Shown here: positions 1-7,652 of the stretch, piece after piece
Numbering within the stretch: the first letter of the stretch is position 1
How the letters are laid out: every line of letters begins with the position of its first letter
From: JAPOXR01 sp965116115
Lineage (GTDB): Bacteria > Pseudomonadota > Alphaproteobacteria > Rhodobacterales > Rhodobacteraceae
DNA length: 64,000 bases
NCBI GenBank assembly: GCA_965116115.1
Contig: OZ220486.1
Span: 3,410,001-3,474,000 of the forward strand
Direction of reading: 5' to 3'
Notes under the pieces: generated by a model
Databases searched by the model: none
Seen by the model: only the letters and a program-made list of their open reading frames with translations
Told to the model about the DNA's origin: nothing
Made by a program: the position numbers and the translations under genes

Positions 1-317
1 CCATACAAACCGCCGCCGCGAAGCTGTCCGCCGGAGGTTATTTGCTGCCCCGCCTGTCCGGCCCGCGACGGCTTCCGACGTTCGCTGAGGCGGACATGCG
101 GCGGCGAAACCGCTGTTAACAGACTGGGAAACCGGTCAGAAGCCCGGAGGCGGCTTCCTGACGCAGAAAGCATCTCCAGGTTATCCGCAGTCTGCCTCCG
201 GCCTTCATCCCGTTCAATATCCGCATTCCGACAACCCGGCGGGATATTGAGGCTGATCCAGAGACGTCGTATGGTTTGGTTTCTTCGCGGGAAATTCTTG
301 CCGAAAGGACAGACCTC
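1..317. other. No gene recognised at window edge
   Basis: Short overlapping open frames exist on both strands, but none has a convincing start, ribosome site or recognisable protein. The last part carries the ribosome binding site (AAAGGA at about 304-309) of the gene starting at 318. Any promoter for that gene should lie here, but I see no clear -35/-10 pair. Confidence 0.5.
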
Positions 318-815
318 ATGACAATTCGAAAGAACTTCATCAGCATTTCAGCGGCGGCTTTGCTTTCGGGCGCGGCGCAGGCCGAGGCTGAAGAGGCCGG
401 CAGCTACAGCCAAATCGCATTCCTCATCACAGACTACACAAGGATGGATCACGTGGAAGCGCCTGTGATCTTCGGGCCGTCCGAAGGGGCCGCTGTGATC
501 ACGGCGACCAGCGGGCCACCCTTTCCTGAGGGCGGTCACAGTCTTGTGAAGTGCCTGACTGTCGGAAGGCAGTTTCCGGATAAGCTGGACATTGAAGCTG
601 TCTGCACGACAACAGCCTCCTCGGGCGACAAATTATTCTTGTCGGCGGAAAGGCAAACGAGCGGTTCCGACAGCAGCGCAGATGGAATCGGCAAGCTTGA
701 AATTCTTGGCGGAACCGGCGCGTTCGACGGAATGTCAGGTTCCTGTGACTACACGATCAAAAACCTGCGGAGCAACTGGCAGGTGTCGCAGTTGGATTGT
801 TCCTGGCAACAATAG
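318..815 (+). CDS. Small secreted protein of unknown function
   Basis: About 165 residues. The ATG at 318 is preferred over an in-frame GTG/ATG 14 codons upstream because AAAGGA lies 9-14 bases in front of it and because it places a signal peptide at the N-terminus (MTIRKNF followed by an Ala/Leu/Ser-rich stretch ending near AQA). The mature part is small, with four cysteines (two of them in the C-terminal third) and a motif GGTGAFDGMSG near residue 137. That motif resembles the glycine-rich strand turn of small secreted beta-barrel proteins (allene-oxide-cyclase/dirigent-like), but this likeness is weak and I do not assign a function. It is followed 0.4 kb downstream on the same strand by another probable secreted protein (RTX). 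Sure that it is a gene, unsure what it does. Confidence 0.7.
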   Translation: MTIRKNFISISAAALLSGAAQAEAEEAGSYSQIAFLITDYTRMDHVEAPVIFGPSEGAAVITATSGPPFPEGGHSLVKCLTVGRQFPDKLDIEAVCTTTASSGDKLFLSAERQTSGSDSSADGIGKLEILGGTGAFDGMSGSCDYTIKNLRSNWQVSQLDCSWQQ

Positions 816-1250
816 CGTGTGCGCCGCCGGAATTCGCACGGTTGGTCAAGACAAAATGATGATCGGCGCGGTCTAACGGCACGCGGCGCATTGAAGCTTT
901 GTCCGCAAGGGCGAACTCGCCGCGCCGTCATCAGGTCATTCGGGCCGGCGCGCCGTCTTTTGTCCCTTGCGGCGGAAACGCCGGCCGACTGGCGATTCCT
1001 CTCATCGCATGCAGGCGCTTGACACAGCGTGCGCTGTCCCGGGAAAGACACAATGCGCGGCAGAACAAGCTGCAACGCGTCGGATTGAAGATGACTTCCC
1101 GCCGGAGACAATCAGTTCCGCCGCGCTCAGCGCAAGCGGAAACAAAAAGAGTCAAAACGGCAGCTGGCCGCCATGACAACAGCGGATTGCGGGCGAGAGC
1201 TTCCCATGGCAGTCTGGCGGGCTGAAGCTTTTGCGACGGAGATTTCAGAG
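816..1250. other. Intergenic, nothing recognised
   Basis: 435 bases between the secreted protein and the RTX frame. Several overlapping short frames with arginine-rich translations are present and look like GC-rich noise. I see no RNA gene, repeat or clear terminator. GGAG at 1238-1241 is the ribosome site for the RTX gene. Confidence 0.5.
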
Positions 1251-2265
1251 ATGACCGATTACAGGCGTGTAAACGGCACTTGGGCCAATGACAAACTGAC
1301 CGGCAGCGACGCCGCTGATTATTTCAGAGGCTACGACGGCGATGACCTCATGCACGGCGGAAACGGCGACGATTGGATGCGCGGCCAACACGGCAACGAC
1401 GAGATATACGGCCAAGGCGGCCATGACTTTCTGGAAGGAGAACAGGGTGACGACGACCTTGCTGGCGGCAAAGGCAATGACTTTTTGAAGGGCGGCGAAG
1501 GCGCCGACACCTACAACTTTCGCCTCGGCCGACGGCTTCGACTACATCTACGAACTTGAGGCGCACGACACGATTCAGTTCGTCTGGGGCAACGTGAATC
1601 CGGGCCGCATCAAAATCACCGAAATCGACGGCCGGGCGGTCATCGTCTACGGTGACGGCGGCACGGACGACGGCTGGTACCTCGACGAGACCACAACCGG
1701 CGGCGACGGCGGCGGCACGATCCAGATCGGCAGCCGCATGACGCTGGCCCGTTTCGAGGAACTCGGCATCGGATTCACGATCCACGGCGGCGACGGCGAC
1801 AACACGCTGTTCGGCTCGTCGGGCCGCGACACGATCTATGGCTGCGACAGCGACGACACGATCAAAGCGAAAGATAACGACGACCGGCTTCACGGTGAAA
1901 ACGGCGACGACACGCTGTATGGCGGAAAAGGCAAAGATACCCTGTGCGGCGGCGCCGGCGATGACATGCTCGGGGGCGGAAAGGGCGATGATGTCCTTGT
2001 CGGAATGATCGGCGACGACATAATGCGGGGAGGTTTGGGGGCCGATCAGTTCCTGTTCCGCAGAGGCGACGGCAACGACACCATCCGGGACTTCGGGAAC
2101 AGCGACACGATCCGTGTTCTCGCGTCCGGGCACGGCTTCGAAGGGCTTACGATCGCGGACGACGAAGACGGCAACGCCGTCATAACTTACGGCAGCGGCG
2201 ATTCCATCACGCTGCTGAATGTGGCGTCGGACTCCTTGGTCGAAAGCGACTTCCTTTTCGCCTGA
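1251..2265 (+). pseudogene. RTX (hemolysin-type calcium-binding repeat) protein, frameshifted
   Basis: Two frames together encode one RTX protein of about 337 residues. The first frame, from ATG 1251 (GGAG 10 bases upstream; the frame is open further up to 1173), carries nonapeptide repeats such as GYDGDDLMHGG and GGKGNDFLKGG and then runs into GADTYNF followed by nonsense and a stop at 1559. One base over, the coding continues as ASADGFDYIYELEAHD and passes into the second half (1594-2265) with more repeats (GGKGKDTLCGGAGDDML) and a typical C-terminus ending SLVESDFLFA. The break is an extra T in the run TTT at 1518-1520. RTX repeats bind calcium and the C-terminus is the usual type I secretion signal; no type I exporter genes are nearby. 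Either a real frameshift mutation or a base-call error. Confidence 0.8.
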
Positions 2266-2542
2266 GCTGGAGGCACGCGGCTCTCCGGAACAGGCCAAAC
2301 GCCGTCAAATATGAGCGTTTGGAAACGGTTCCGCCGCGATGTCCAGACTCTGCACCTGAAAAATTGAAAGTCTTGGCCGATATTTGGCATCGGCCGAGGA
2401 ATCGACAACAGGATCACCTTGGAGTCCCTTGCTGTCCTTCAGGCGTGAATGCCAGGCCGCATGTCACGACCCCGCTTGACAAGTCAGTTTTCAGGCACAG
2501 AGCCTGACAGACATTGGTTTCGCAGAGGAACAGTCATAACAC

Positions 2543-3475
2543 TCAGTAGCCGCGCGCGGCATCCGTAACGTCCGGGCAGGTGCCGGTGTCAGCAAACACC
2601 TTCAGATTTTGGGCGATCAGACGGCTGCCGGTCTCGGCGTCGATACGAGAGGCAACATGCGGGGTGACCGTGACTGCGGGATGTGACCAGAATGGATGGT
2701 CGGCGGGCAGCGGCTCCTGATGGAAGACGTCTAAAGTCGCCTGCCTGATCTGCCCTGTGCCGAGTGCCGCGAGGAGATCATTTTCCACCAAATGGGGGCC
2801 GCGCGCGCAGTTGATGACGCAGGCTCCGAGCGGCAGTTTTGCAAACAGCGATGAATTGAGGATACCGCTGGTCTCAGGGGTTAACGGCAGAAGGTTTACC
2901 AATATCTCGCATCCATCCAGAAAACGGTCGTGTTCCGCCTTGCCGACGAAAGTATCGACGCCGTCAAGCTCTTTGGCTGACCTTGACCAGCCGCGCGTTT
3001 TGAAGCCGACCCGCATCAGAACCCGCGCCGCCGCCGCACCCAAGTTTCCCAGCCCCATGACGCCAACCGTTCGGTTCGACGCGACGGGAACGACGATGGA
3101 GTGCCACTCGCCCTCGGCCTGGGCCTGAAGCTGACGCGGCATGTCGCGATGATGCCTCAATACGTGCAACGCCACATACTCTTGCATGCGCTGGGTGAGG
3201 TCGCGGCCCACTGTGCGGATGATCGGCACGCCCTTCGGGCGTCTGGCGTCGGCCAAAACGTGATCGATGCCCGCGCCGATCGAAACGATGGCCTTAAGAT
3301 TGGGGAAATCCGCGAGATCGCCTGTTCGCGGACGCCAGACCACGGCGAAATCGATCTCTTCGGGGGCCGTTGCATTCTTCAGGGAGATTACCTCCCAACG
3401 CGGCAGGAGTTCCTGCAATATCTCGACCCACCAGGTGAGGGAATCATCGTTCGGAAGGTACACAGCGACTTTCAA
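2543..3475 (-). CDS. D-2-hydroxyacid dehydrogenase, glyoxylate/hydroxypyruvate reductase A type
   Basis: 310 residues, the usual length for GhrA-type enzymes. A Rossmann NAD(P) site is visible (GVMGLGNLGAAAARVL, about residues 138-153), followed by the substrate-loop arginine (VINCARGPHLV), the catalytic glutamate region (DVFHQEPLPADHPFW) and the histidine (VTVTPHVAS). These enzymes reduce 2-keto acids such as glyoxylate or hydroxypyruvate with NAD(P)H in the cytoplasm. It is the last gene of the minus-strand TRAP operon, 9 bases after the RraA-family gene, so it probably acts on a keto or hydroxy acid derived from the imported compound. Exact substrate cannot be read. Confidence 0.88.
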   Translation of the reverse strand: MKVAVYLPNDDSLTWWVEILQELLPRWEVISLKNATAPEEIDFAVVWRPRTGDLADFPNLKAIVSIGAGIDHVLADARRPKGVPIIRTVGRDLTQRMQEYVALHVLRHHRDMPRQLQAQAEGEWHSIVVPVASNRTVGVMGLGNLGAAAARVLMRVGFKTRGWSRSAKELDGVDTFVGKAEHDRFLDGCEILVNLLPLTPETSGILNSSLFAKLPLGACVINCARGPHLVENDLLAALGTGQIRQATLDVFHQEPLPADHPFWSHPAVTVTPHVASRIDAETGSRLIAQNLKVFADTGTCPDVTDAARGY

Positions 3476-3484
3476 ACCGGCCCC

Positions 3485-4174
3485 TCAACCCTGCAGCCTG
3501 GCACGGACCATGCTGCTTGCACCGGACATCTCCCCGAGATGGGCGCCGTTGCTGATCTTATCTTGCCTGGTCCTGCCGCTCTCGGTCTTTTCCTCAGCCA
3601 TGGCGATGACTTCATCCAGATCCTCCGGCGGGAGAAAAAGGACCCCTGAATCATCCGCCAGCACGGCGTAACCGGGCAAAACCACCGCGCCGCCGACCGA
3701 AACCGGCACATTGAACCCGCCGCCCGTGTCGTAGAGGCGGGTCGTCACCGGCGAGGCCCCGCGCGACCATATCGGAAAATCCTGGTCCCTGACCTCGGCG
3801 GTGTCCGTGTGGGGGCCGTCTATGCAGGCCCCGGACAAGCCCATCAGCGCCGCCATGCGCGTCACTCCGCCGCCCCAGCAGGCATACTTGGTATCGCCGA
3901 GCCGATCGACAGCCATGAAGTAGCCGGGACCGGCGTGCGAGAGGCAATGATGCAGCAGCGTCGAATCCAGACCCGGTATCGCCAGGGTCGCGGCCGTCGC
4001 GGCGACGACCTTTCCGGGCAGCACGGGCTGGATTTCAGGCGCGGCGAAGCCGTAGTGGTAAAAGTGGCCGATGGTCGCGGTTTCCAGCCGGGAAAGCCGG
4101 TCGAGTTTGTCCTGCGGCACAGGTTCCGGCATCGGATTCAGTTTGTAAAAAAACCTGTTCATCGGGGGCCTCAT
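3485..4174 (-). CDS. RraA-family protein (HMG aldolase/oxaloacetate decarboxylase fold)
   Basis: 229 residues from an ATG that overlaps the stop of the upstream dctM gene (ATGA); an in-frame ATG four codons later is also possible. The family core is visible: CWGGGVTRMAALMGLSGACIDGPHTD and then DFPIWSRGASP. Members are divalent-metal 4-hydroxy-4-methyl-2-oxoglutarate aldolases or oxaloacetate decarboxylases, or regulators of RNase E. In canonical enzymes the motif is DG..RD, in which the arginine contacts substrate; here it reads DGPHTD, so the Arg is replaced by Thr. The C-terminus (about residues 165-229) is longer than in minimal RraA. Its place between a TRAP transporter and a hydroxyacid dehydrogenase points to a metabolic, not RNase-regulating, role, perhaps with altered specificity. 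Confidence 0.82.
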   Translation of the reverse strand: MRPPMNRFFYKLNPMPEPVPQDKLDRLSRLETATIGHFYHYGFAAPEIQPVLPGKVVAATAATLAIPGLDSTLLHHCLSHAGPGYFMAVDRLGDTKYACWGGGVTRMAALMGLSGACIDGPHTDTAEVRDQDFPIWSRGASPVTTRLYDTGGGFNVPVSVGGAVVLPGYAVLADDSGVLFLPPEDLDEVIAMAEEKTESGRTRQDKISNGAHLGEMSGASSMVRARLQG

Positions 4175-5454
4175 TCAGGGCCAAGGATCAGATCGGGAAG
4201 AAAAGTCACAGTCACCGGCACATAGGTCAGCAGAACCAGGACGGCAATCAGCGGAATCAGCATCGGCAGCACCGCCAGCGTCACTTTCTCGAACCTGACC
4301 CGGCCAACCTCAGAGACGATGTAGAGACCTATTCCCATCGGCGGTGTGGCTATGCCTATCAGCAGGCCGAGCTGCAGGAAGACACCAAAATGGACGCGGT
4401 CAATGCCGTAGGCGTCAATGACCGGCAGAAGCGTCGGCACAAGGATCAGCTTGGCGGGGACGCCCTCGACGACACAACCAACCAAAATGACGAAGACCAG
4501 CAGCAGACCCAGAAACACGTTCTTGTTTTCCGTCAGGCTGAAGGTCGCTTCGGCCACTTTCTGAGGAGTCTGCTCAATCGCGAGCAGCCAGCCCATGGCG
4601 ATGGAAAACGCGATGATAATCATAATCACCACAGTCATCATGGCGCTGTCCGTCAGCGCGGCGCCAAAGCGTTTCCAGGTCAGTTCACCATGCCAAAGGC
4701 CGATGACGATACAGTACAGGCAGGCGAGAACTCCGGCTTCGGTCGCCGTCACATAACCGAAGAATATCGCGCTTAGTATGATCGCTGGAGCCACGAGCGC
4801 AAGAAACCCGTGCTTCGCGGTGCCTGCGACCTGGCCGGGCGTGGCGCGGGGCTGAATAGGAAAATCCCGAAACGTCGCGACAAACCGCACATAGGCCATC
4901 AACGCCATTCCGACCAGTAAGCCCGGCGCAAGGCCTGCCAGGAACATGCGCTCAATGGATTGCTGGGCCAAAAAGGCGTAGAGCACCAGACCGATCGACG
5001 GCGGAATCAGCGGACCGATGACCGAGGAGGCGACGGTGATCGCCGCGGCGAAATCGGCCTTGTAACCCCTTTCCCGCATTGCCTTGATTTCGATGGATCC
5101 CAGCCCGGCGCAGTCCGCGACGGCGGCGCCGGAGATTCCGGCGAAAATCATTGAAGACAGGATGTTGACCTGCGCGAGTCCCGCCCGAAGGTGGCCGACC
5201 AGAGCGTTGGCGAAGTTAAAGATCCGTTCGGTCACTCCGGTCACGTTCATCAGATTGCCCGCCATGATAAAGAACGGCACGGCTGTAAGCGATGCCTTGT
5301 TGACCCCCTCCAGCATCTGTTGCGGGATCATTTGCAGCATGGCCGAAAACTCGGAGGTCAGGAAGGTGATCAGGGTCGAGGCGCCTATTGCAATGGAAAT
5401 CGGAACCCGCAACAGGATCAGCGCCATGAAGCTGCCGAAGAGGATGTAGGCCAT
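4171..5454 (-). CDS. dctM: TRAP transporter large permease DctM
   Basis: 427 residues, typical for DctM, with many hydrophobic segments and the family motifs GISGAAVADCAGLGSIEIKA near residue 110 and PPSIGLVLYAFLAQQSI near residue 151. Together with DctQ it forms the inner-membrane channel that uses a sodium gradient to import carboxylate-type substrates delivered by DctP. It starts 4 bases after the dctQ gene and its stop overlaps the start of the RraA-family gene, so the whole block is one coupled operon. Confidence 0.95.
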   Translation of the reverse strand: MAYILFGSFMALILLRVPISIAIGASTLITFLTSEFSAMLQMIPQQMLEGVNKASLTAVPFFIMAGNLMNVTGVTERIFNFANALVGHLRAGLAQVNILSSMIFAGISGAAVADCAGLGSIEIKAMRERGYKADFAAAITVASSVIGPLIPPSIGLVLYAFLAQQSIERMFLAGLAPGLLVGMALMAYVRFVATFRDFPIQPRATPGQVAGTAKHGFLALVAPAIILSAIFFGYVTATEAGVLACLYCIVIGLWHGELTWKRFGAALTDSAMMTVVIMIIIAFSIAMGWLLAIEQTPQKVAEATFSLTENKNVFLGLLLVFVILVGCVVEGVPAKLILVPTLLPVIDAYGIDRVHFGVFLQLGLLIGIATPPMGIGLYIVSEVGRVRFEKVTLAVLPMLIPLIAVLVLLTYVPVTVTFLPDLILGPE

Positions 5455-5458
5455 GGCG

Positions 5459-6025
5459 TCAGGCCTCGGGATGATACTCGGAGATGTTCTCAGGCAGGCC
5501 CGATATCATCTTGGCCAGATCAAGAAGCGTCGAGGCGACGATAAGGCCGGCTGAGATGAACAGCGGGACCGACAGCGCCTGCCGGAACAGTTCTCCGCCT
5601 CCCGGCAGTATGGCGCCGTCGACAAATCCGCGCGACGTGTTAAGAACGGTCGGGATCTGTTGGAGGATCGTTCCACAGATCGCCAGTGCGGAAACATCCG
5701 TGACCACGCGGGTGATCGGACCGCCCCAGCGGCCCAGATGGTTGGCGACGAAATCGACCCGCACGTCCCTCAGCCGCGCGATGACCGCGAAAAAGCCGAA
5801 AAACGACAGCCAGACGAAAAACACCATGGTCCACGGCCAGATCCAGTAGGCGGAAAAACCGAGCGGCCGCCCAAGGATCGTCACGGCGGTAAGGACCAGC
5901 ATGACCAGGAGACAGGCGTTGGCGATCCACTGGAACACCCCGCCCAGCTTCCAGTTCAGTCTGTCAAGCCTCAGCAGCGCGCCCTGCAGGGCGCTTGTCG
6001 GTTCGACATCGCGGAATGCGATCAT
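5459..6025 (-). CDS. dctQ: TRAP transporter small permease DctQ
   Basis: 188 residues with about four membrane segments (for example CLLVMLVLTAVTILGRPLGF and WIWPWTMVFFVWLSFFGFF), the normal layout for DctQ. The family-typical region WLSFFGFFAVIARLRDVRVDF is present. The start codon overlaps the dctP stop (ATGA). It is the small membrane partner of the DctM permease encoded 4 bases downstream. Confidence 0.93.
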   Translation of the reverse strand: MIAFRDVEPTSALQGALLRLDRLNWKLGGVFQWIANACLLVMLVLTAVTILGRPLGFSAYWIWPWTMVFFVWLSFFGFFAVIARLRDVRVDFVANHLGRWGGPITRVVTDVSALAICGTILQQIPTVLNTSRGFVDGAILPGGGELFRQALSVPLFISAGLIVASTLLDLAKMISGLPENISEYHPEA

Positions 6026-7017
6026 TGGGCGCGCGCAGTCCCGACCGCTTCGAGGAAGCCGTCCGGCAGTTCGCCGTCGGCCTCCATTCGCGAATAGAAT
6101 TCCTTCATCCTTTCGACGAAAGGCGACGTGTCGATTTCCATATAAGTGGCGCCGTTGGATTTCATTGCATGAATGCTGCTGTCGGCCACCTCGCCCATGA
6201 TTTCGCGAGAATAGGCGCCTGCTTCATTATATGCCTTCAGCAAACCCGCCCGGGTCTTCTCATCCAGCGCGGCGTAGGCGGCCTCGTTCATCATGAAGCC
6301 GATGGACTGCCAATACTCGTTGTGACGGGTTATGTAAGGAGCGACTTCGTTGAACCGCATGGATTCGACCAGCGCGATCGGCGAGTTCACCGCCTGAACG
6401 ATATCCTTTTGAATCGACTGGTAGACCTCTGTCCACGGCAAGGTGATAACCTCCGCGCCTAGATGGCTCCATGTGGCGATCGCCAGCTGGTTAGGGTGCA
6501 TTCGCAGTTTCAGGGCGGCGACGTCCTCAAGCGACTCTATCGGCTTGTTGGACACGATCACGCGAAACGGCCCACGCAGCACAGCGGTCGGACTGCCCAG
6601 CGGAACAACGCCGGATTCCGCAGCCGCTTTGTCGAACCAGCCTTTCACAAGATCGGATTCCATGAACCGGACCCAATGGTCGTAGTCGTCAAAAACGAAG
6701 GCGGGACTGATCCAACTCAGTTCGGGCGCCCATTTGCGCATGTAGCCGAATCCCTCGGCATAGATATTGACGATTCCGGCTTGCAACTGCTCAAGGACTG
6801 CATCTTCCTTACCCAATTGCTCGTTTGGATAGACTTGGATCGTCAACTCCCCGTCCGTATACTCCTCGGCAAGGTCCGCAAATTTCTGGAACACTTTACC
6901 TTCGGGGCTGTCTACCGGCATTTTGGTTGCCATCCGCCAACTCGTCTCCGCATGTGCGGCGCCCGCGAACCCCAATGCCATCATCGCGACGGCGGCCAGT
7001 TGAATCATCTTGTTCAT
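6022..7017 (-). CDS. dctP: TRAP transporter periplasmic substrate-binding protein DctP
   Basis: 331 residues with a clear Sec signal peptide (MNKMIQLAAVAMMALGFAGA, cleavage likely after AHA). The DctP fold is recognisable: NEQLGKEDAVLEQLQAG near residue 63 and the ligand-arginine region LKLRMHPNQLAIATW near residue 169, followed by TLPWTEVYQSIQKDIVQAV. It captures an organic acid in the periplasm and hands it to DctQM. First gene of the minus-strand operon; the 167-base gap upstream to the divergent FCD remnant should hold its promoter and was probably the operator for that lost regulator. The ligand cannot be read from sequence. Confidence 0.93.
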   Translation of the reverse strand: MNKMIQLAAVAMMALGFAGAAHAETSWRMATKMPVDSPEGKVFQKFADLAEEYTDGELTIQVYPNEQLGKEDAVLEQLQAGIVNIYAEGFGYMRKWAPELSWISPAFVFDDYDHWVRFMESDLVKGWFDKAAAESGVVPLGSPTAVLRGPFRVIVSNKPIESLEDVAALKLRMHPNQLAIATWSHLGAEVITLPWTEVYQSIQKDIVQAVNSPIALVESMRFNEVAPYITRHNEYWQSIGFMMNEAAYAALDEKTRAGLLKAYNEAGAYSREIMGEVADSSIHAMKSNGATYMEIDTSPFVERMKEFYSRMEADGELPDGFLEAVGTARAQ

Positions 7018-7184
7018 TGCGCTTCCTCATTTTGAATGCAGACGCCGTTTGGGGGAAAGGGTTTCTGCACTGTCGTTCCGGTTTTTCAATAAGCGATTTG
7101 TTATTTTCCCCGAGCTAGGTATACAAGAGGAATACGGAGCGAATATCCAGACAATTTTGTCCCGGTGTTGGAACGAGGGATGCC

Positions 7185-7652
7185 GTGAGCCGGTTGGTAA
7201 TTCCGAAGAATGCGAAAACCGCTTCAGCCTCGGCCAGCCGGCATATTGCGGAAAGCCGCGCCGTTCGCCGTATTCGTGCGGAGAAACGCCCGATTCCGCG
7301 CGCGCTGCATGAGATTTGCGCCGCGCACGACAGAATCGAGGAAGGCGGTCGTCCGGCCTTCGCAGAACCCAACCTTCAGTTTCATGAAACCATCGTGTCG
7401 GCCTCGTTCGTTAAGGCGCTCTTACAGGTTTTCGAGAATGCGCGCGCTGATCTCACGCGGGTAACGATGCTGTCGTTCCGACCGGGTGTGCAACGCACCG
7501 GCGAGGGCGACCGGCGCCGGGGGCTTGTCGAGACGCTTGAAGCCCACGATGCCGACCCCGCGCCGGAGCGCACGGACATTCGCCTCAGCCGCATGCTCCG
7601 CCTCGTCGCATCGCTGTCCGGCTCGGCACAGAACAGGGGACGGCACGGATGA
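7185..7652 (+). pseudogene. Remnant of a GntR-family regulator (FCD domain only)
   Basis: The frame from the GTG at 7185 gives 155 residues. The middle part, FHETIVSASFVKALLQVFEN and onward to SFRPG, matches the ligand-binding FCD domain of GntR regulators (FH..I..AS.N..L), and GLVETLEAHDA resembles its end. The N-terminal winged-helix DNA-binding domain is missing and the first 50 residues do not look like GntR sequence, so this is probably a decayed regulator. It lies divergent to the TRAP operon and its stop overlaps the ATG of the GGT-like gene (ATGA), so the intact ancestor was probably the local regulator of one or both operons and was coupled to the downstream genes. Confidence 0.6.
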
